Origin: Diprion similis
Lineage: Eukaryota; Arthropoda; Insecta; Hymenoptera; Diprionidae
Direction: 5' to 3'
Assembly (NCBI RefSeq): GCF_021155765.1
Contig: NC_060106.1
Span: 5,091,501-5,155,500, forward strand
Length of the DNA: 64,000 nucleotides
How positions within the stretch are numbered: position 1 is the first letter of the stretch; each line of letters starts with the position of its first letter. Position numbers and translations under genes: made by a program. Below, piece by piece: positions 51,701-63,800 of this stretch. The notes under the pieces were generated by a model. The model was not told the origin of the DNA. It ran no database searches and saw only the letters and a program-made list of their open reading frames with translations.

Positions 51701-52099
51701 AGACAGAGACTGCTTGATTGAATGCTTATGATGTCGATGCTGTGTGTCTCGTTGCATGCCTGCTTGCTTAACAGGGCCCGCGATCGCTTGCTTATATGAT
51801 ACTTTGACTAAGAATTCATCAAATCGGAGAAATTTCAGCGAAAAATTACTCCTGGTATCAGGAGAACATCTCAGCCGAGGAGGTCGACCAAAGACAGAGA
51901 CTGCTTGATTGAATGCTTATGATGTCGATGCTGTGTGTCTCGTTGCATGCCTGCTTGCTTAACAGGGCCCGCGATCGCTTGCTTATATGATACTTTGACT
52001 AAGAATTCATCAAATCGGAGAAATTGCAGCGAAAAATGACTCCTGGTATCAGGAGAACATCTCAGCCGAGGAGGTCGACCAAAGACAGAGACTGCTTGA

Positions 52100-54600
52100 T
52101 TGAATGCTTATGATGTCGATGCTGTGTGTATCGTTGCATGCCTGCTTGCTAAACAGGGCCCTCGATCGCTTGCTTATATGATACTTTGACTAAGAATTCA
52201 TCAAATCGGAGAAATTTCAGCGAAAAATTACTCCTGGTATCAGGAGAACATCTCAGCCGAGGAGGTCGACCAAAGACAGAGACTGCTTGATTGAATGCTT
52301 ATGATGTCGATGCTGTGTGTCTCGTTGCATGCCTGCTTGCTTAACAGGGCCCGCGATCGCTTGCTTATATGATACTTTGACTAAGAATTCATCAAATCGG
52401 AGAAATTGCAGCGAAAAATGACTCCTGGTATCAGGAGAACATCTCAGCCGAGGAGGTCGACCAAAGACAGAGACTGCTTGATTGAATGCTTATGATGTCG
52501 ATGCTGTGTGTCTCGTTGCATGCCTGCTTGCTTAACAGGGCCCGCGATCGCTTGCTTATATGATACTTTGACTAAGAATTCATCAAATCGGAGAAATTTC
52601 AGCGAAAAATTACTCCTGGTATCAGGAGAACATCTCAGCCGAAGAGGTCGACCAAAAACAGAGACTGCTTGATTGAATGCTTATGATGTCGATGCTGGGT
52701 GTATCGTTGCATGCCTGCTTGCTAAACAGGGCCCGCGATCGCTTGCTTATATAATACTTTGACTAAGAATTCATCAAATCGGCGAAATTTTAGCGAAAAA
52801 TGACTCCCGGTATCAGGAGAACATCTCAGCCGAGGAGGTCGACCAAAGACAGAGACTGCTTGATTGAATGCTTATGATGTCGATGCTGTGTGTCTCGTTG
52901 CATGCCTGCTTGCTTAACAGGGCCCACGATCGCTTGCTTATATGATACTTTGACCAAGAATTCATCAAATCGGAGAAATTTCAGCGAAAAATTACTCCTG
53001 GTATCAGGAGAACATCTCAGCCGAGGAGGTCGACCAAAAACAGAGACTGCTTGATTGAATGCTTATGATGTCGATGCTGTGTGTCTCGTTGCATGCATGC
53101 TTGCTTATATGATACTTTGACTAAGAATTCATCAAATCGGAGAAATTTCAGCCCAAAATTACTCCTGGTATCAGGAGAACATCTCAGTCGAGGAGGTCGA
53201 CCAAAGACAGAGACTGCTTGATTGAATGCTTATGATGTCGATGCTGTGTGTATCGTTGCATGCCTGCTTGCTAAACAGGGCCCGCGATCGCTTGCTTATA
53301 TGATACTTTGACTAAGAATTCATCAAATCGGCGAAATTTTAGCGAAAAATGACTCCTGGTATCAGGAGAACATCTCAGCCGAGGAGGTCGACCAAAGACA
53401 GAGACTGCTTGATTGAATGCTTATGATGTCGATGCTGTGTGTCTCGTTGCATGCCTGCTTGCTTAACAGGGCCCACGATCGCTTGCTTATATGATACTTC
53501 GACTAAGAATTCATCAAATCGGAGAAATTTCAGCGAAAAATTACTCCTGGTATCAGGAGAACATCTCAGCCGAGGAGGTCGACCAAAGACAGAGACTGCT
53601 TGATTGAATGCTTATGATGTCGATGCTGTGTGTCTCGTTGCATGCCTGCTTGCTTAACAGGGCCCGCGATCGCTTGCTTATATGATACTTTGACTAAGAA
53701 TTCATCAAATCGGAGAAATTGCAGCGAAAAATGACTCCTGGTATCAGGAGAACATCTCAGCCGAGGAGGTCGACCAAAGACAGAGACTGCTTGATTGAAT
53801 GCTTATGATGTCGATGCTGTGTGTCTCGTTGCATGCCTGCTTGCTTAACAGGGCCCGCGATCGCTTGCTTATATGATACTTTGACTAAGAATTCATCAAA
53901 TCGGAGAAATTTCAGCGAAAAATTACTCCTGGTATCAGGAGAACATCTCAGTCGAGGAGGTCGACCAAAAACAGAGACTGCTTGATTGAATGCTTATGAT
54001 GTCGATGCTGGGTGTATCGTTGCATGCCTGCTTGCTAAACAGGGCCCGCGATCGCTTGCTTATATAATACTTTGACTAAGAATTCATCAAATCGGCGAAA
54101 TTTTAGCGAAAAATGACTCCCGGTATCAGGAGAACATCTCAGCCGAGGAGGTCGACCAAAGACAGAGACTGCTTGATTGAATGCTTATGATGTCGATGCT
54201 GTGTGTCTCGTTGCATGCCTGCTTGCTTAACAGGGCCCACGATCGCTTGCTTATATGATACTTTGACCAAGAATTCATCAAATCGGAGAAATTTCAGCGA
54301 AAAATTACTCCTGGTATCAGGAGAACATCTCAGCCGAGGAGGTCGACCAAAAACAGAGACTGCTTGATTGAATGCTTATGATGTCGATGCTGTGTGTCTC
54401 GTTGCATGCATGCTTGCTTATATGATACTTTGACTAAGAATTCATCAAATCGGAGAAATTTCAGCCCAAAATTACTCCTGGTATCAGGAGAACATCTCAG
54501 TCGAGGAGGTCGACCAAAGACAGAGACTGCTTGATTGAATGCTTATGATGTCGATGCTGTGTGTATCGTTGCATGCCTGCTTGCTAAACAGGGCCCGCGA
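52100..54600 (+). repeat. 1313-bp higher-order repeat (7-mer, 1 S + 6 L)
   Basis: GATGCTGGGT at 52691 and 54004, TGACTCCCGG at 52801 and 54114, and TTGACCAAG (TGACCAAG at 52951 and 54264) are all 1313 bp apart, equal to 167 + 6 x 191. The outer limits given are approximate. Confidence 0.9.
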
Positions 54601-57600
54601 TCGCTTGCTTATATGATACTTTGACTAAGAATTCATCAAATCGGCGAAATTTTAGCGAAAAATGACTCCTGGTATCAGGAGAACATCTCAGCCGAGGAGG
54701 TCGACCAAAGACAGAGACTGCTTGATTGAATGCTTATGATGTCGATGCTGTGTGTCTCGTTGCATGCCTGCTTGCTTAACAGGGCCCACGATCGCTTGCT
54801 TATATGATACTTCGACTAAGAATTCATCAAATCGGAGAAATTTCAGCGAAAAATTACTCCTGGTATCAGGAGAACATCTCAGCCGAGGAGGTCGACCAAA
54901 AACAGAGACTGCTTGATTGAATGCTTATGATGTCGATGCTGTGTGTCTCGTTGCATGCATGCTTGCTTATATGATACTTTGACTAAGAATTCATCAAATC
55001 GGAGAAATTTCAGCCCAAAATTACTCCTGGTATCAGGAGAACATCTCAGCCGAGGAGGTCGACCAAAGACGGAGACTGCTTGATTGAATGCTTATGATGT
55101 CGATGCTGTGTGTATCGTTGCATGCCTGCTTGCTAAACAGGGCCCGCGATCGCTCGCTTATATGATACTTTGACTAAGAATTCATCAAATCGGCGAAATT
55201 TTAGCGAAAAATGACTTCTGGTATCAGGAGAACATCTCAGCCGAGGAGGTCGACCAAAGACAGAGACTGCTTGATCGAATGCTTATGATGTCGATGCTGT
55301 GTGTCTCGTTGCATGCCTGCTTGCTTAACAGGGCCCGCGATCGCTTGCTTATATGATACTTTGACTAAGAATTCATCAAATCGGAGAAATTTCAGCGAAA
55401 AATTACTCCTGGTATCAGGAGATCATCTCAGCCGAGGAGGTCGACCAAAAACAGAGACTGCTTGATTGATTGCTTATGATGTCGATGCTGTGTGTCTCGT
55501 TGCATGCATGCTTGCTTATATGATACTTTGACTAAGAATTCATCAATTCGGAGAAATTTCAGCCAAAAATTACTCCTGGTATCAGGAGAACATCTTAGCC
55601 GAGGAGGTCGACCAAAGACAGAGACTGCTTGATTGAATGCTTATGATGTCGATGCTGTGTGTCTCGTTGCATGCCTGCTTGCTTAACAGGGCCCGCGATC
55701 GCTTGCTTATATGATACTTTGACTAAGAATTCATCAAATCGGAGAAATTTCAGCGAAAAATTACTCCTGGTATCAGGAGAACATCTCAGCCGAGGAGGTC
55801 GACCAAAAACAGAGACTGCTTGATTGAATGCTTATGATGTCGATGCTGTGTGTCTCGTTGCATGCATGCTTGCTTATATGATACTTTGACTAAGAATTCA
55901 TCAAATCGGAGAAATTTCAGCCCAAAATTACTCCTGGTATCAGGAGAACATCTCAGCCGAGAAGGTCGACCAAAGACAGAGACTGCTTGATTGAATGCTT
56001 ATGATGTCGATGCTGTGTGTATCGTTGCATGCCTGCTTGCTAAACAGGGCCCTCGATCGCTTGCTTATATGATACTTTGACTAAGAATTCATCAAATCGG
56101 CGAAATTTTAGCGAAAAATGACTTCTGGTATCAGGAGAACATCTCAGCCGAGGAGGTCGACCAAAGACAGAGACTGCTTGATTGAATGCTTATGATGTCG
56201 ATGCTGTGTGTCTCGTTGCATGCCTGCTTGCTTAACAGGGCCCGCGATCGCTTGCTTATATGATACTTTGACTAAGAATTCATCAAATCGGAGAAATTTC
56301 AGCGAAAAATTACTCCTGGTATCAGGAGAACATCTCAGCCGAGGAGGTCGACCAAAAACAGAGACTGCTTGATTGAATGCTTATGATGTCGATGCTGTGT
56401 GTCTCGTTGCATGCATGCTTGCTCATATGATACTTTGACTAAGAATTCATCAAATCGGAGAAATTTCAGCGAAAAATTACTCCTGGTATCAGGAGAACAT
56501 CTCAGCCGAGGAGGTCGACCAAAGACAGAGACTGCTTGATTGAATGCTTATGATGTCGATGCTGTGTGTCTCGTTGCATGCCTGCTTGCTATACAGGGCC
56601 CGCGATCGCTTGCTTATATGATACTTTGACTAAGAATTCATCAAATCGTCGAAATTTTAGCGAAAAATGACTCCTGGTATCAGGAGAACATCTCAGCCGA
56701 GGAGGTCGACCAAAGACAGAGACTGCTTGATTGAATGCTTATGATGTCGATGCTGTGTGTCTCGTTGCATGCATGCTTGCTTTTATGATACTTTGACTAA
56801 GAATTCATCAAATCGGAGAAATTTCAGCCAAAAATTACTCCTGGTATCAGGAGAACATCTCAGCCGAGGAGGTCGGCCAAAGACAGAGACTGCTTGATTG
56901 AATGCTTATGATGTCGATGCTGTGTGTCTCGTTGCATGCCTGCTTGCTTAACAGGGCCCGCGATCGCTTGCTTATATGATACTTTGACTAAGAATTCATC
57001 AAATCGGAGAAATTTCAGCGAAAAATTACTCCTGGTATCAGGAGAACATCTCAGCCGAGGAGGTCGACCAAAAACAAAGACTGCTTGATTGAATGCTCAT
57101 GATGTCGATGCTGTGTGTCTCGTTGCATCCATGCTTGCTTATATGATACTTTGACTAAGAATTCATCAAATCGGAGAAATTTCAGCGAAAAATTACTCCT
57201 GGTATCAGGAGAACATCTCAGCCGAGGAGGTCGACCAAAGACAGAGACTGCTTGATTGAATGCTTATGATGTCGATGCTGTGTGTATCGTTGCATGCCTG
57301 CTTGCTAAACAGGGCCCGCGATCGCTTGCTTATATGATACTTTGACTAAGAATTCATCAAATCGGCGAAATTTCAGCGAAAAATGACTCCTGGTATCAGG
57401 AGAACATCTCAGCCGAGGAGGTCGACCAAAGACAGAGACTGCTTGATTGAATGCTTATGATGTCGATGCTGTGTGTCTCGTTGCATGCATGCTTGCTTAT
57501 ATGATACTTTGACTAAGAATTCATCAAATCGGAGAAATTTCAGCCAAAAATTACTTCTGGTATCAGGAGAACATCTCAGCCGAGGAGGTCGACCAAAGAC

Positions 57601-57829
57601 AGAGACTGCTTGATTGAATGCTTATGATGTCGATGCTGTGTGTCTCGTTGCATGCCTGCTTGCTTAACAGGGCCCGCGATTGCTTGCTTATATGATACTT
57701 TGACTAAGAATTCATCAAATCGGAGAAATTTCAGCGAAAAATTACTCCTGGTATCAGGAGAACATCTCAGCCGAGGAGGTCGATCAAAGACAGAGACTGC
57801 TTGATTAAATGCTTATGATGTCGATGCTG

Positions 57830-58437
57830 TGTGTCTCGTTGCATGCATGCTTGCTTAACAAGGCCCGCAATCGCTCGCTTATATGATACTCTGACTAAGA
57901 ATTTATCAAATCGGAGAAATGTCAGCGAAAAATTACTCCTGGTATCGGGAGAACATCTCAGCCGAGGAGGTCGACCAAGAACAGAGACTGCTCGATTGAA
58001 TGCTTATGATGTCGATGCTGTGTGTCTCGGTGCATGCCTGCTTGCTTAACAGGGCCCGCTGTCGCTTGCTTATATGTTACTTCGACTAATAATTCATCAA
58101 ATCGGAGAAATTTCAGCGAAAAATTACTCTTGGTATCAGGAGAACATCTCAGCCGAGGAGGTCGACCAAAGACAGAGACTGCTTGATTGAATGCTTATGA
58201 TGTCTTGTTGCATGCATGCTTGCTTAACAAGGCCCGCAATCGCTTGCTTATATGATACTTTGACTAAGAATTCATCAAATCGGAGAAATGTCAGCGAAAA
58301 ATTACTCCTGGTATTAGGAGAACATCTCAGCCGAGGAGGTCGACCAAAAGCAGAGACTGCTTGATTGAATGCTTATGATGTCGATGCTGTGAGTCTCGAC
58401 GCATGCTTGCTTTCTTGAAAGGGCACGCGATAGCCTG
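57830..58437 (+). repeat. Right edge of the array: diverged, partly deleted monomers
   Basis: The last monomers have edge-only variants: AACAAGGCCCGCAATCGC instead of AACAGGGCCCGCGATCGC (57857, 58226), GTATTAGGAG, and a 13-bp deletion after GATGTC near 58206, so that step is 178 bp instead of 191. The last recognisable monomer decays at GGGCACGCGATAGCC around 58421-58435. Higher divergence at the edge is typical of satellite arrays that are homogenised in the core. Confidence 0.9.
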
Positions 58438-58610
58438 TTGACGAGCCACGAAATAAACGTGATTGTCGAAAGTAATAAACTTTGCACCAATTTTTCGGAA
58501 AGGAGGGGAAGAATAATCACAAACTCATAGTTTTCACATTTCAGTTCCAGTTTATTTAACGTGCTGTAATCAATCTTAGTACAAATCAATAATGACATAT
58601 TTTTGTTTTA
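58438..58610. other. Right junction of the satellite
   Basis: Unique-looking sequence between the last monomer and the old flanking repeats. The part at 58540-58585 resembles 22305-22350 on the left side in the same orientation. No gene is recognised. Confidence 0.45.
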
Positions 58611-59340
58611 TTTTCTGAGCTGTTGGTGCTACCATCTAGCACATCCCTCTTTTGCTATGCTCTGGGTTTAATCGGTCTGGAATGTGTCATTTGAACCCAC
58701 TTGAAGGCGAAAAGTTTTTTCCCCCATGATGAAAGCAAGCAAGACAGATGCTCTGGATTTTCTCTGAAAATTTCGACAAGTTTGAGATATGCTAGAAAAT
58801 ATTCTTCGATGCATTTCGTCAATTTCATTTCACGAGTTAAATCGATTTCGCGCAGTTCAAATGCGCTGCGAGCAACGCGTACAAAGTTAGAGCCTAGAAA
58901 CTGAAGATCTTTAAAATTATTTCTCTGTGGTTGGTTCTACGCTGTTTTTGATGTGTTTGCCGCGTTCCTGAGAGTGCATTTAGTTTATTAGATTAGTCTA
59001 GAAAAGGTTATGCAAATCAATTCCGAGACGAAAGATTTCCAGCCCAAAAAAAAAAATAAGGCTATCCCCACTGGATTTTTGGCGAAAATTTCGACGAATT
59101 TGAAAAGTGCTGCCAACAGTTCTTTATTACGCTATTTCGACGTAATTTTGAGCATGAAATCGTTAGTGCATTGTCCATATCTCTCGCATGTAGCAATTTC
59201 AAAGTGTCAGTCGAAAAACGGACTTTTCCTTTCACATTCTTCCAGCTTTGGGACCTACGATGTATGAAATACAAATTTCCGTTGTGCTTGGAATGCCATT
59301 AGTTAAGATTGCATTTCCCTCGCCGATTTTCAACGGAGTT
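58610..59340 (+). repeat. Two or more diverged copies of the ~320-bp flanking repeat, right side
   Basis: Copies start near 58611 and 58920, with a fragment of a third near 59310 (CCCTCGCCGATTTT). They share with the left-flank copies the TTTCTCTG start, a GGATTTT...GAAAATTTCGAC block followed by TTTGA.A..TGCT, the ATTTCG/AAATCG block and GCGCAGTTC-like sequence. Orientation is the same as at 21290-22255. The GAAAATTTCGACGAA part at 59084 matches the left copy at 21761 especially well. Confidence 0.7.
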
Positions 59341-60433
59341 TGATACACGTTGGATACAATAACGCCGTCACTATTCTAGCTGCTTCTGACGAATACAAAT
59401 AATTTCGCATACTTCAAATTTTATTATCAGTTGTTCCAGCACAATGTACATTCGGAAATCCGAAAAATTCCGTCGTTTATATCCTTGTATGAGTCTTACA
59501 TATAAAGTTCTCGTTGACTTTCTGGATCCCCGAAGGTGCAATTAATCGGCTGGAATTAATCGCTGTCACAAGTCCTATGGTAGATAAAGATCTTCTCGAG
59601 ACTCCGATATCGCAAAGAAAAACTCTGACTAAGGTCAGAGTAGTTATAGCATTAACGTAATAAATATAATAATGATATTAAAAAGAGTGAGCAGTGCGGT
59701 AAGTTACATCGTATACTTTCGATACTTACAATCAAGAGGTAGGTGAAGCTGGATGTGAATGGAAAAATGATTGTGCCTTCAAAATTTATCAGACATGAAT
59801 AAATTCTAATTTCAACGAATCCTTACGTTTTCAAACCTTCAGAATTTGAAAAACATCTGTCCGACAAACTCCCTTGATGATCTCGAAAACGGCTCGATGA
59901 AAAAATCGGAAACTTATATGATTGTAAAACCAAATAATGTAATTTGTACTTGAATGGGAGTATTTTTTACCTATCATACGATAACATCTTCTTCTCAAAT
60001 GACTATTCCTTCAACAACAGGAGTTTGCTCAGAAAATACGCATATCTGATACAAAACTTCAGTTTCAGCTGTACCTACAAGTCTGCTGAATTGAAACTAG
60101 CGTCCGTTTTGTTTTCAAAAATAGAAAAATATCGACAGGTGTGCGCAAAGATATCAGAAATGAGGTGACATTTTTGAGACGACTGAAAGTCCATTCTGGT
60201 TATGTCACATTTTTAAATGCTATGTTCCCTCTATTGGAAGTTGTGAGAATTGGCTATATGCGAAAGAGTTGAAGTAGAGGTCTCATATATAGATGTGACG
60301 TGGATAGGAATTCACGAGGTAAGTCATACTGGTTTATCGTTTATTTCTTGAACCGGGATACTTTGATACAGTATATTCATTAATATCGGTAAATAAAACT
60401 ACTGTCTTCCTTGGTGAACTGTCTCCTGACTAA
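59341..60433. other. Non-coding stretch with one perfect hairpin
   Basis: No gene is recognised. A perfect 8-bp inverted repeat with a 4-base loop, ACTCTGAC-TAAG-GTCAGAGT, lies at 59622-59641. The remainder is AT-rich and shows nothing I can identify. Confidence 0.5.
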
Positions 60434-60880
60434 CAAGGAGAGTATCAGACCTATGGATTACAGATTCTGCTCAAACTCGTAGTGGTATTTTTTTGGACCA
60501 AAACATGAAGCTTCTGATGTGTTGCTCCATCCATTGGGCCTTTGTTCGCTAGATTTACAATATATCAGGCTGCCGAAAATTCGCAGTTCATATCTCACTA
60601 TAGCTTTGAAATAGTGATATATCTGTTTACACTTGAATCTATGAGAACCTGTCACCAAAACTTCGAGAGGACAATGAAAATTAATATTTTAGGTAACAAT
60701 ACACAGGAGGCCAACTCATTACACTCCACTCATTACACTCCTAATACAATCAATTTCGAGCTGAGTGAAGAATGGCCCAATGCATGAAACTACAAATCAG
60801 AAGCCCCGTATTTCAGGGCAAAGAAACACCCTTAGAAGTTTCAGCAAAATCCGTGATCCGAAGGTCTGATACTCTCCTTG
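60434..60880. mobile_element. 447-bp MITE with ~130-bp terminal inverted repeats, TAA target duplication
   Basis: The left end begins CAAGGAGAGTATCAGACCT; the right end is its exact complement for 19 bases. The imperfect inverted similarity continues inward through GGAT.AC.GATT.TGCT, AAACT, GGTTCTTTTT-like and GGCTTCTGAT, to CATTGGGCC, about 120-130 bp per arm. TAA flanks both ends (60431-60433 and 60881-60883). A three-base TWA duplication is characteristic of PIF/Harbinger transposons. There is no transposase frame, so it is non-autonomous. A short open frame between the arms is not considered a gene. Confidence 0.82.
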
Positions 60881-60883
60881 TAA

Positions 60884-63800
60884 GTCATAAGAAATTATCA
60901 ACCTTATTCTCCCTGCAGTGATCTGGGCAATTTTTGCACCATTTTAATCTAAGCAATAGTTATAATATCCTGTTGATCAATATCTTTCTCTTGTCAAGTT
61001 TCAGGAGAATGACTTGTACGTGGCAAGGCATATTTGAAATATTATTCCTTACTGCGACATTCATCGTATGAAATAAAACAATATTTTCACTTCTGTCAGA
61101 TTACATTTATCGACAATGCTTGGTAATACATGAGGAAAATGGTGTTAATTTGTTATTTTCATGTTTTTATTCTGCTGGCTCTCGATTTTCTAATAGTATT
61201 TATGTAAATACGTATTGTATAATAATTACTTGGTTGCTATTTTATCAGAATAATTATGGATATATTCACCTTTTTTTTGGTGATTAGTATACACCTGTAG
61301 AGACTGGACGAATAGGAAGTACTGTACTGGAATTCATCTAAATCAAATTAATTAACTTCAAGTGAAAGTATGTGGAACAATTTCGAGATACAATTAAATA
61401 TCTTCCAAATTGGTTCGGTCGATGATATACATTTTGAGGCATCGTATTATATTACAGGATTATAACTGATTTCTTGTACTTCCAGTTTCTTCGCAATTTC
61501 CACTTGTGTAGGTAAACACAATTTCTGTCATGTGGGTTTTAAGAACCATTACAAACACATAGAGATGTACGGCAGTTTTGACTATGGCATTCTTTGTTAT
61601 TCTTTTTACACTAGGACTCATTGCAACAGAGCAAACATACGTAGACCATTTGAGTCCTGGTGTAGCTAATCTAATTATTGCATACTAAATTACAGCTCAA
61701 TTAAGTTTGAATTTATTAATATTCTGTACAGTTAATCAGCCATTAATTCTTGTTTGAATTCAGTCGTTAAGATCTACTTGTTTTTTATGCGAAAAGAAGT
61801 ATTAATCTTTTGTTGAGTGTAAAACCCATTTTTCCCAAGGCTGTTGAAAAGGTAGTTTTCTCTCCTAGAAATACATTGTAACTTGAGGCACAAAATTGAA
61901 TTTTGAATAAACGTAACGATTAGTCATGTCCTTCTGGATTCTATATGTGGTTTCAAGCGTAGGTTTAATTTATGATTCAGTGCTGCAATGTACTAGGGTC
62001 GGTATGTATTGTTGTCTTTAGATTATCCAGTATTATAGTGTCAAAAAATTGATATATTTTGCGAGCAATAATTCATATTAACTTAACGATTAAACCATAG
62101 TCACAGCACAGCTATAATAAAGATTATGACGTTACGAGTAGTCAATAGTTGAAAAATGTTGGGCCTCCTTCTGAAAATATCTGAAGGGGAATAAAGTGTT
62201 TGTATTTACACTGCTGCAGTGCTGTCGGGTTAGGATTGTAAGACAGATTCAAGATGAGATAACAGCAATGTCAATAATAATCAAATCATGTTAAATTTCT
62301 TTCTCCAAATTCTTTTACTTCGTTTTTGTTCTTTTCTATACATCAATATTCTCGGCTTATGCGGACTTCTTAATCAAGTGCAGTATTCACAGCCCATCCT
62401 CGCGCTTAAATTTTAAGTATCGCTCAACCGACCAACAAAGGGTCCTAGGTTAATTCATTTTCGGAATAAATCCTTGTTACAGAATATCTTGAGGCATCGG
62501 CGGCATTACAGCGAATTGGCCAACTAAGTGCAGAGAGTGTGTTTGAATTCCAAAAAATGATCTATACGTATATTGCATGGTACGTCAAGTGATTGTTTAA
62601 AAAAGACACACATAATTTTGAACAATCCGCTCTACTGCCACTCGAAACTGATATGGAAATGAATACCCTTTTACAATAAAAGAATTGGTAATTCCTCTGA
62701 AAGGAATAACATCGCAAATTTCAAAAAACGCTAGAGCTTATTGAGCGTATGTTACATTTTTTCTATACCAGTTTTACCATTCTAGTAAGATCTATTTATA
62801 AGAATACACCGCGCACCCCAAAGTGTCCTTCAGCTTTTTTCAACAATGATTTAAACTGTAATATTAATAATATCAATAATAATAATAATAAATATGCTGA
62901 TAAAAATAAAATGTGACAAAGTTATTAACATTTTTTTCCTTTCTCTAAAACCTGTGTCTTACATTGAAATATACATCGTTGCATCTATATTCACGAGAAA
63001 TAATCATCAATAAATAAATGTATCTTCTAAAATTACGATATTTTACTGAGCGTCTTTTTTTCTATTATTATCTCAAATACCACATCTGCAGTTGTGGCTA
63101 TTTGGAGATTTTTCTTCCTGTACATGGTACGTATAACACAAAGTCGTATTAATGATTTTGAAATTATAGTGGATAAATATTTTACACCAAACGAGGAGAC
63201 AGCAATTGCAAATTGAGTATACACCTGTCTCATGATACACATTTTCAGGTATATTTGGCACGTGTGTGTATCAAATCGGAATTGTGAATAACGAAAATAA
63301 TTTGACAATGATTTATGAGTATAAGCTTGTCAGTTATTATCTAACAAAGGTTACGAATGGTATTTTAAAACTTGTTCGATGATTTTATCCGGATGACAAA
63401 AATTACGGAATGACTAAAAGGTTACGTATTTTTTTTTTTTTTTTTTAAAGACGTATGCTAGAAATCGTTCAATGACGTTAATATCAAATGGTGGAAAATA
63501 GAACGAACACAAGAAAGAAATATATATTAAAATAGTCATCATAATAAAAAAATAAACAGATACAAAACACATTAAAAATAAATAATTCAGAAAGCGTCAA
63601 ATCTATTCCTAATATGGTAGAATAAAGATAAATATACATAGAATTATTGCGTGAATTGGTAAGTAACTTTTCAGACATGAGCGAAAGTTATTGATAGACC
63701 AGACGATGGTATTCAAAACAGATCTAAAAAATTAATACTATATTTAATAATTGTGTTTTGATAATCTACTTTCTGCTCTTTACGTATGAGTTTCAAAATC

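Larger units (their letters stand above)
22690..58437 (+). repeat. 35.7-kb satellite array, 167/191-bp dimorphic monomers with higher-order structure
   Basis: Head-to-tail tandem array in one orientation. The conserved block CATCTCAGCCGAGGAGGTCG recurs at 22747 (variant), 22914, 23081, 23248, 23415 and 23582, i.e. every 167 bp, then at 23773 and 23964, every 191 bp. The long form (L) carries ACAGGGCCCGCGATC plus a second GCTTGCTTA, absent from the short form (S). First to last block (22747 to 58323) spans 35576 bp. Adding back the 13-bp deletion near 58206 gives 69 x 167 + 126 x 191 exactly, so about 196 monomers. Most monomers hold one EcoRI (GAATTC) and one SalI (GTCGAC) site; L adds GGGCCC and usually GCGATCGC. 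Both lengths are 2 mod 3, so no frame runs through the array, and it is judged non-coding. Monomer length near a nucleosome unit is typical of centromeric or heterochromatic satellites; function is unknown. Confidence 0.98.

Noticed and set aside
57831..58049. A 72-codon + strand frame at the right edge of the array
   Set aside because: It consists of satellite sequence only and is absent from core monomers.
22690..58437. CRISPR-like array
   Set aside because: The repeats are 167/191-bp contiguous units without unique spacers, in a eukaryotic gene context. It is satellite DNA.
22690..58437. Hammerhead ribozyme in the satellite, as known in some insect satellites
   Set aside because: I searched the monomer on both strands for the CUGANGA core and its GAAA partner and found only non-matching variants (e.g. 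CTGATAC, CTGAGAT).
22690..58437. CENP-B box (TTCGNNNNANNCGGG) in the monomer
   Set aside because: No match on either strand. The nearest, around GGCCCGCGATCGC, lacks required positions.
59010..59274. Frames of 70-85 codons on both strands in the right flank
   Set aside because: Part of the old flanking repeat; the frames are not shared with sister copies.
60458..60787. Frames of 66-81 codons at 60.5-60.8 kb
   Set aside because: They lie inside or across the arms of the MITE and show no transposase motif.
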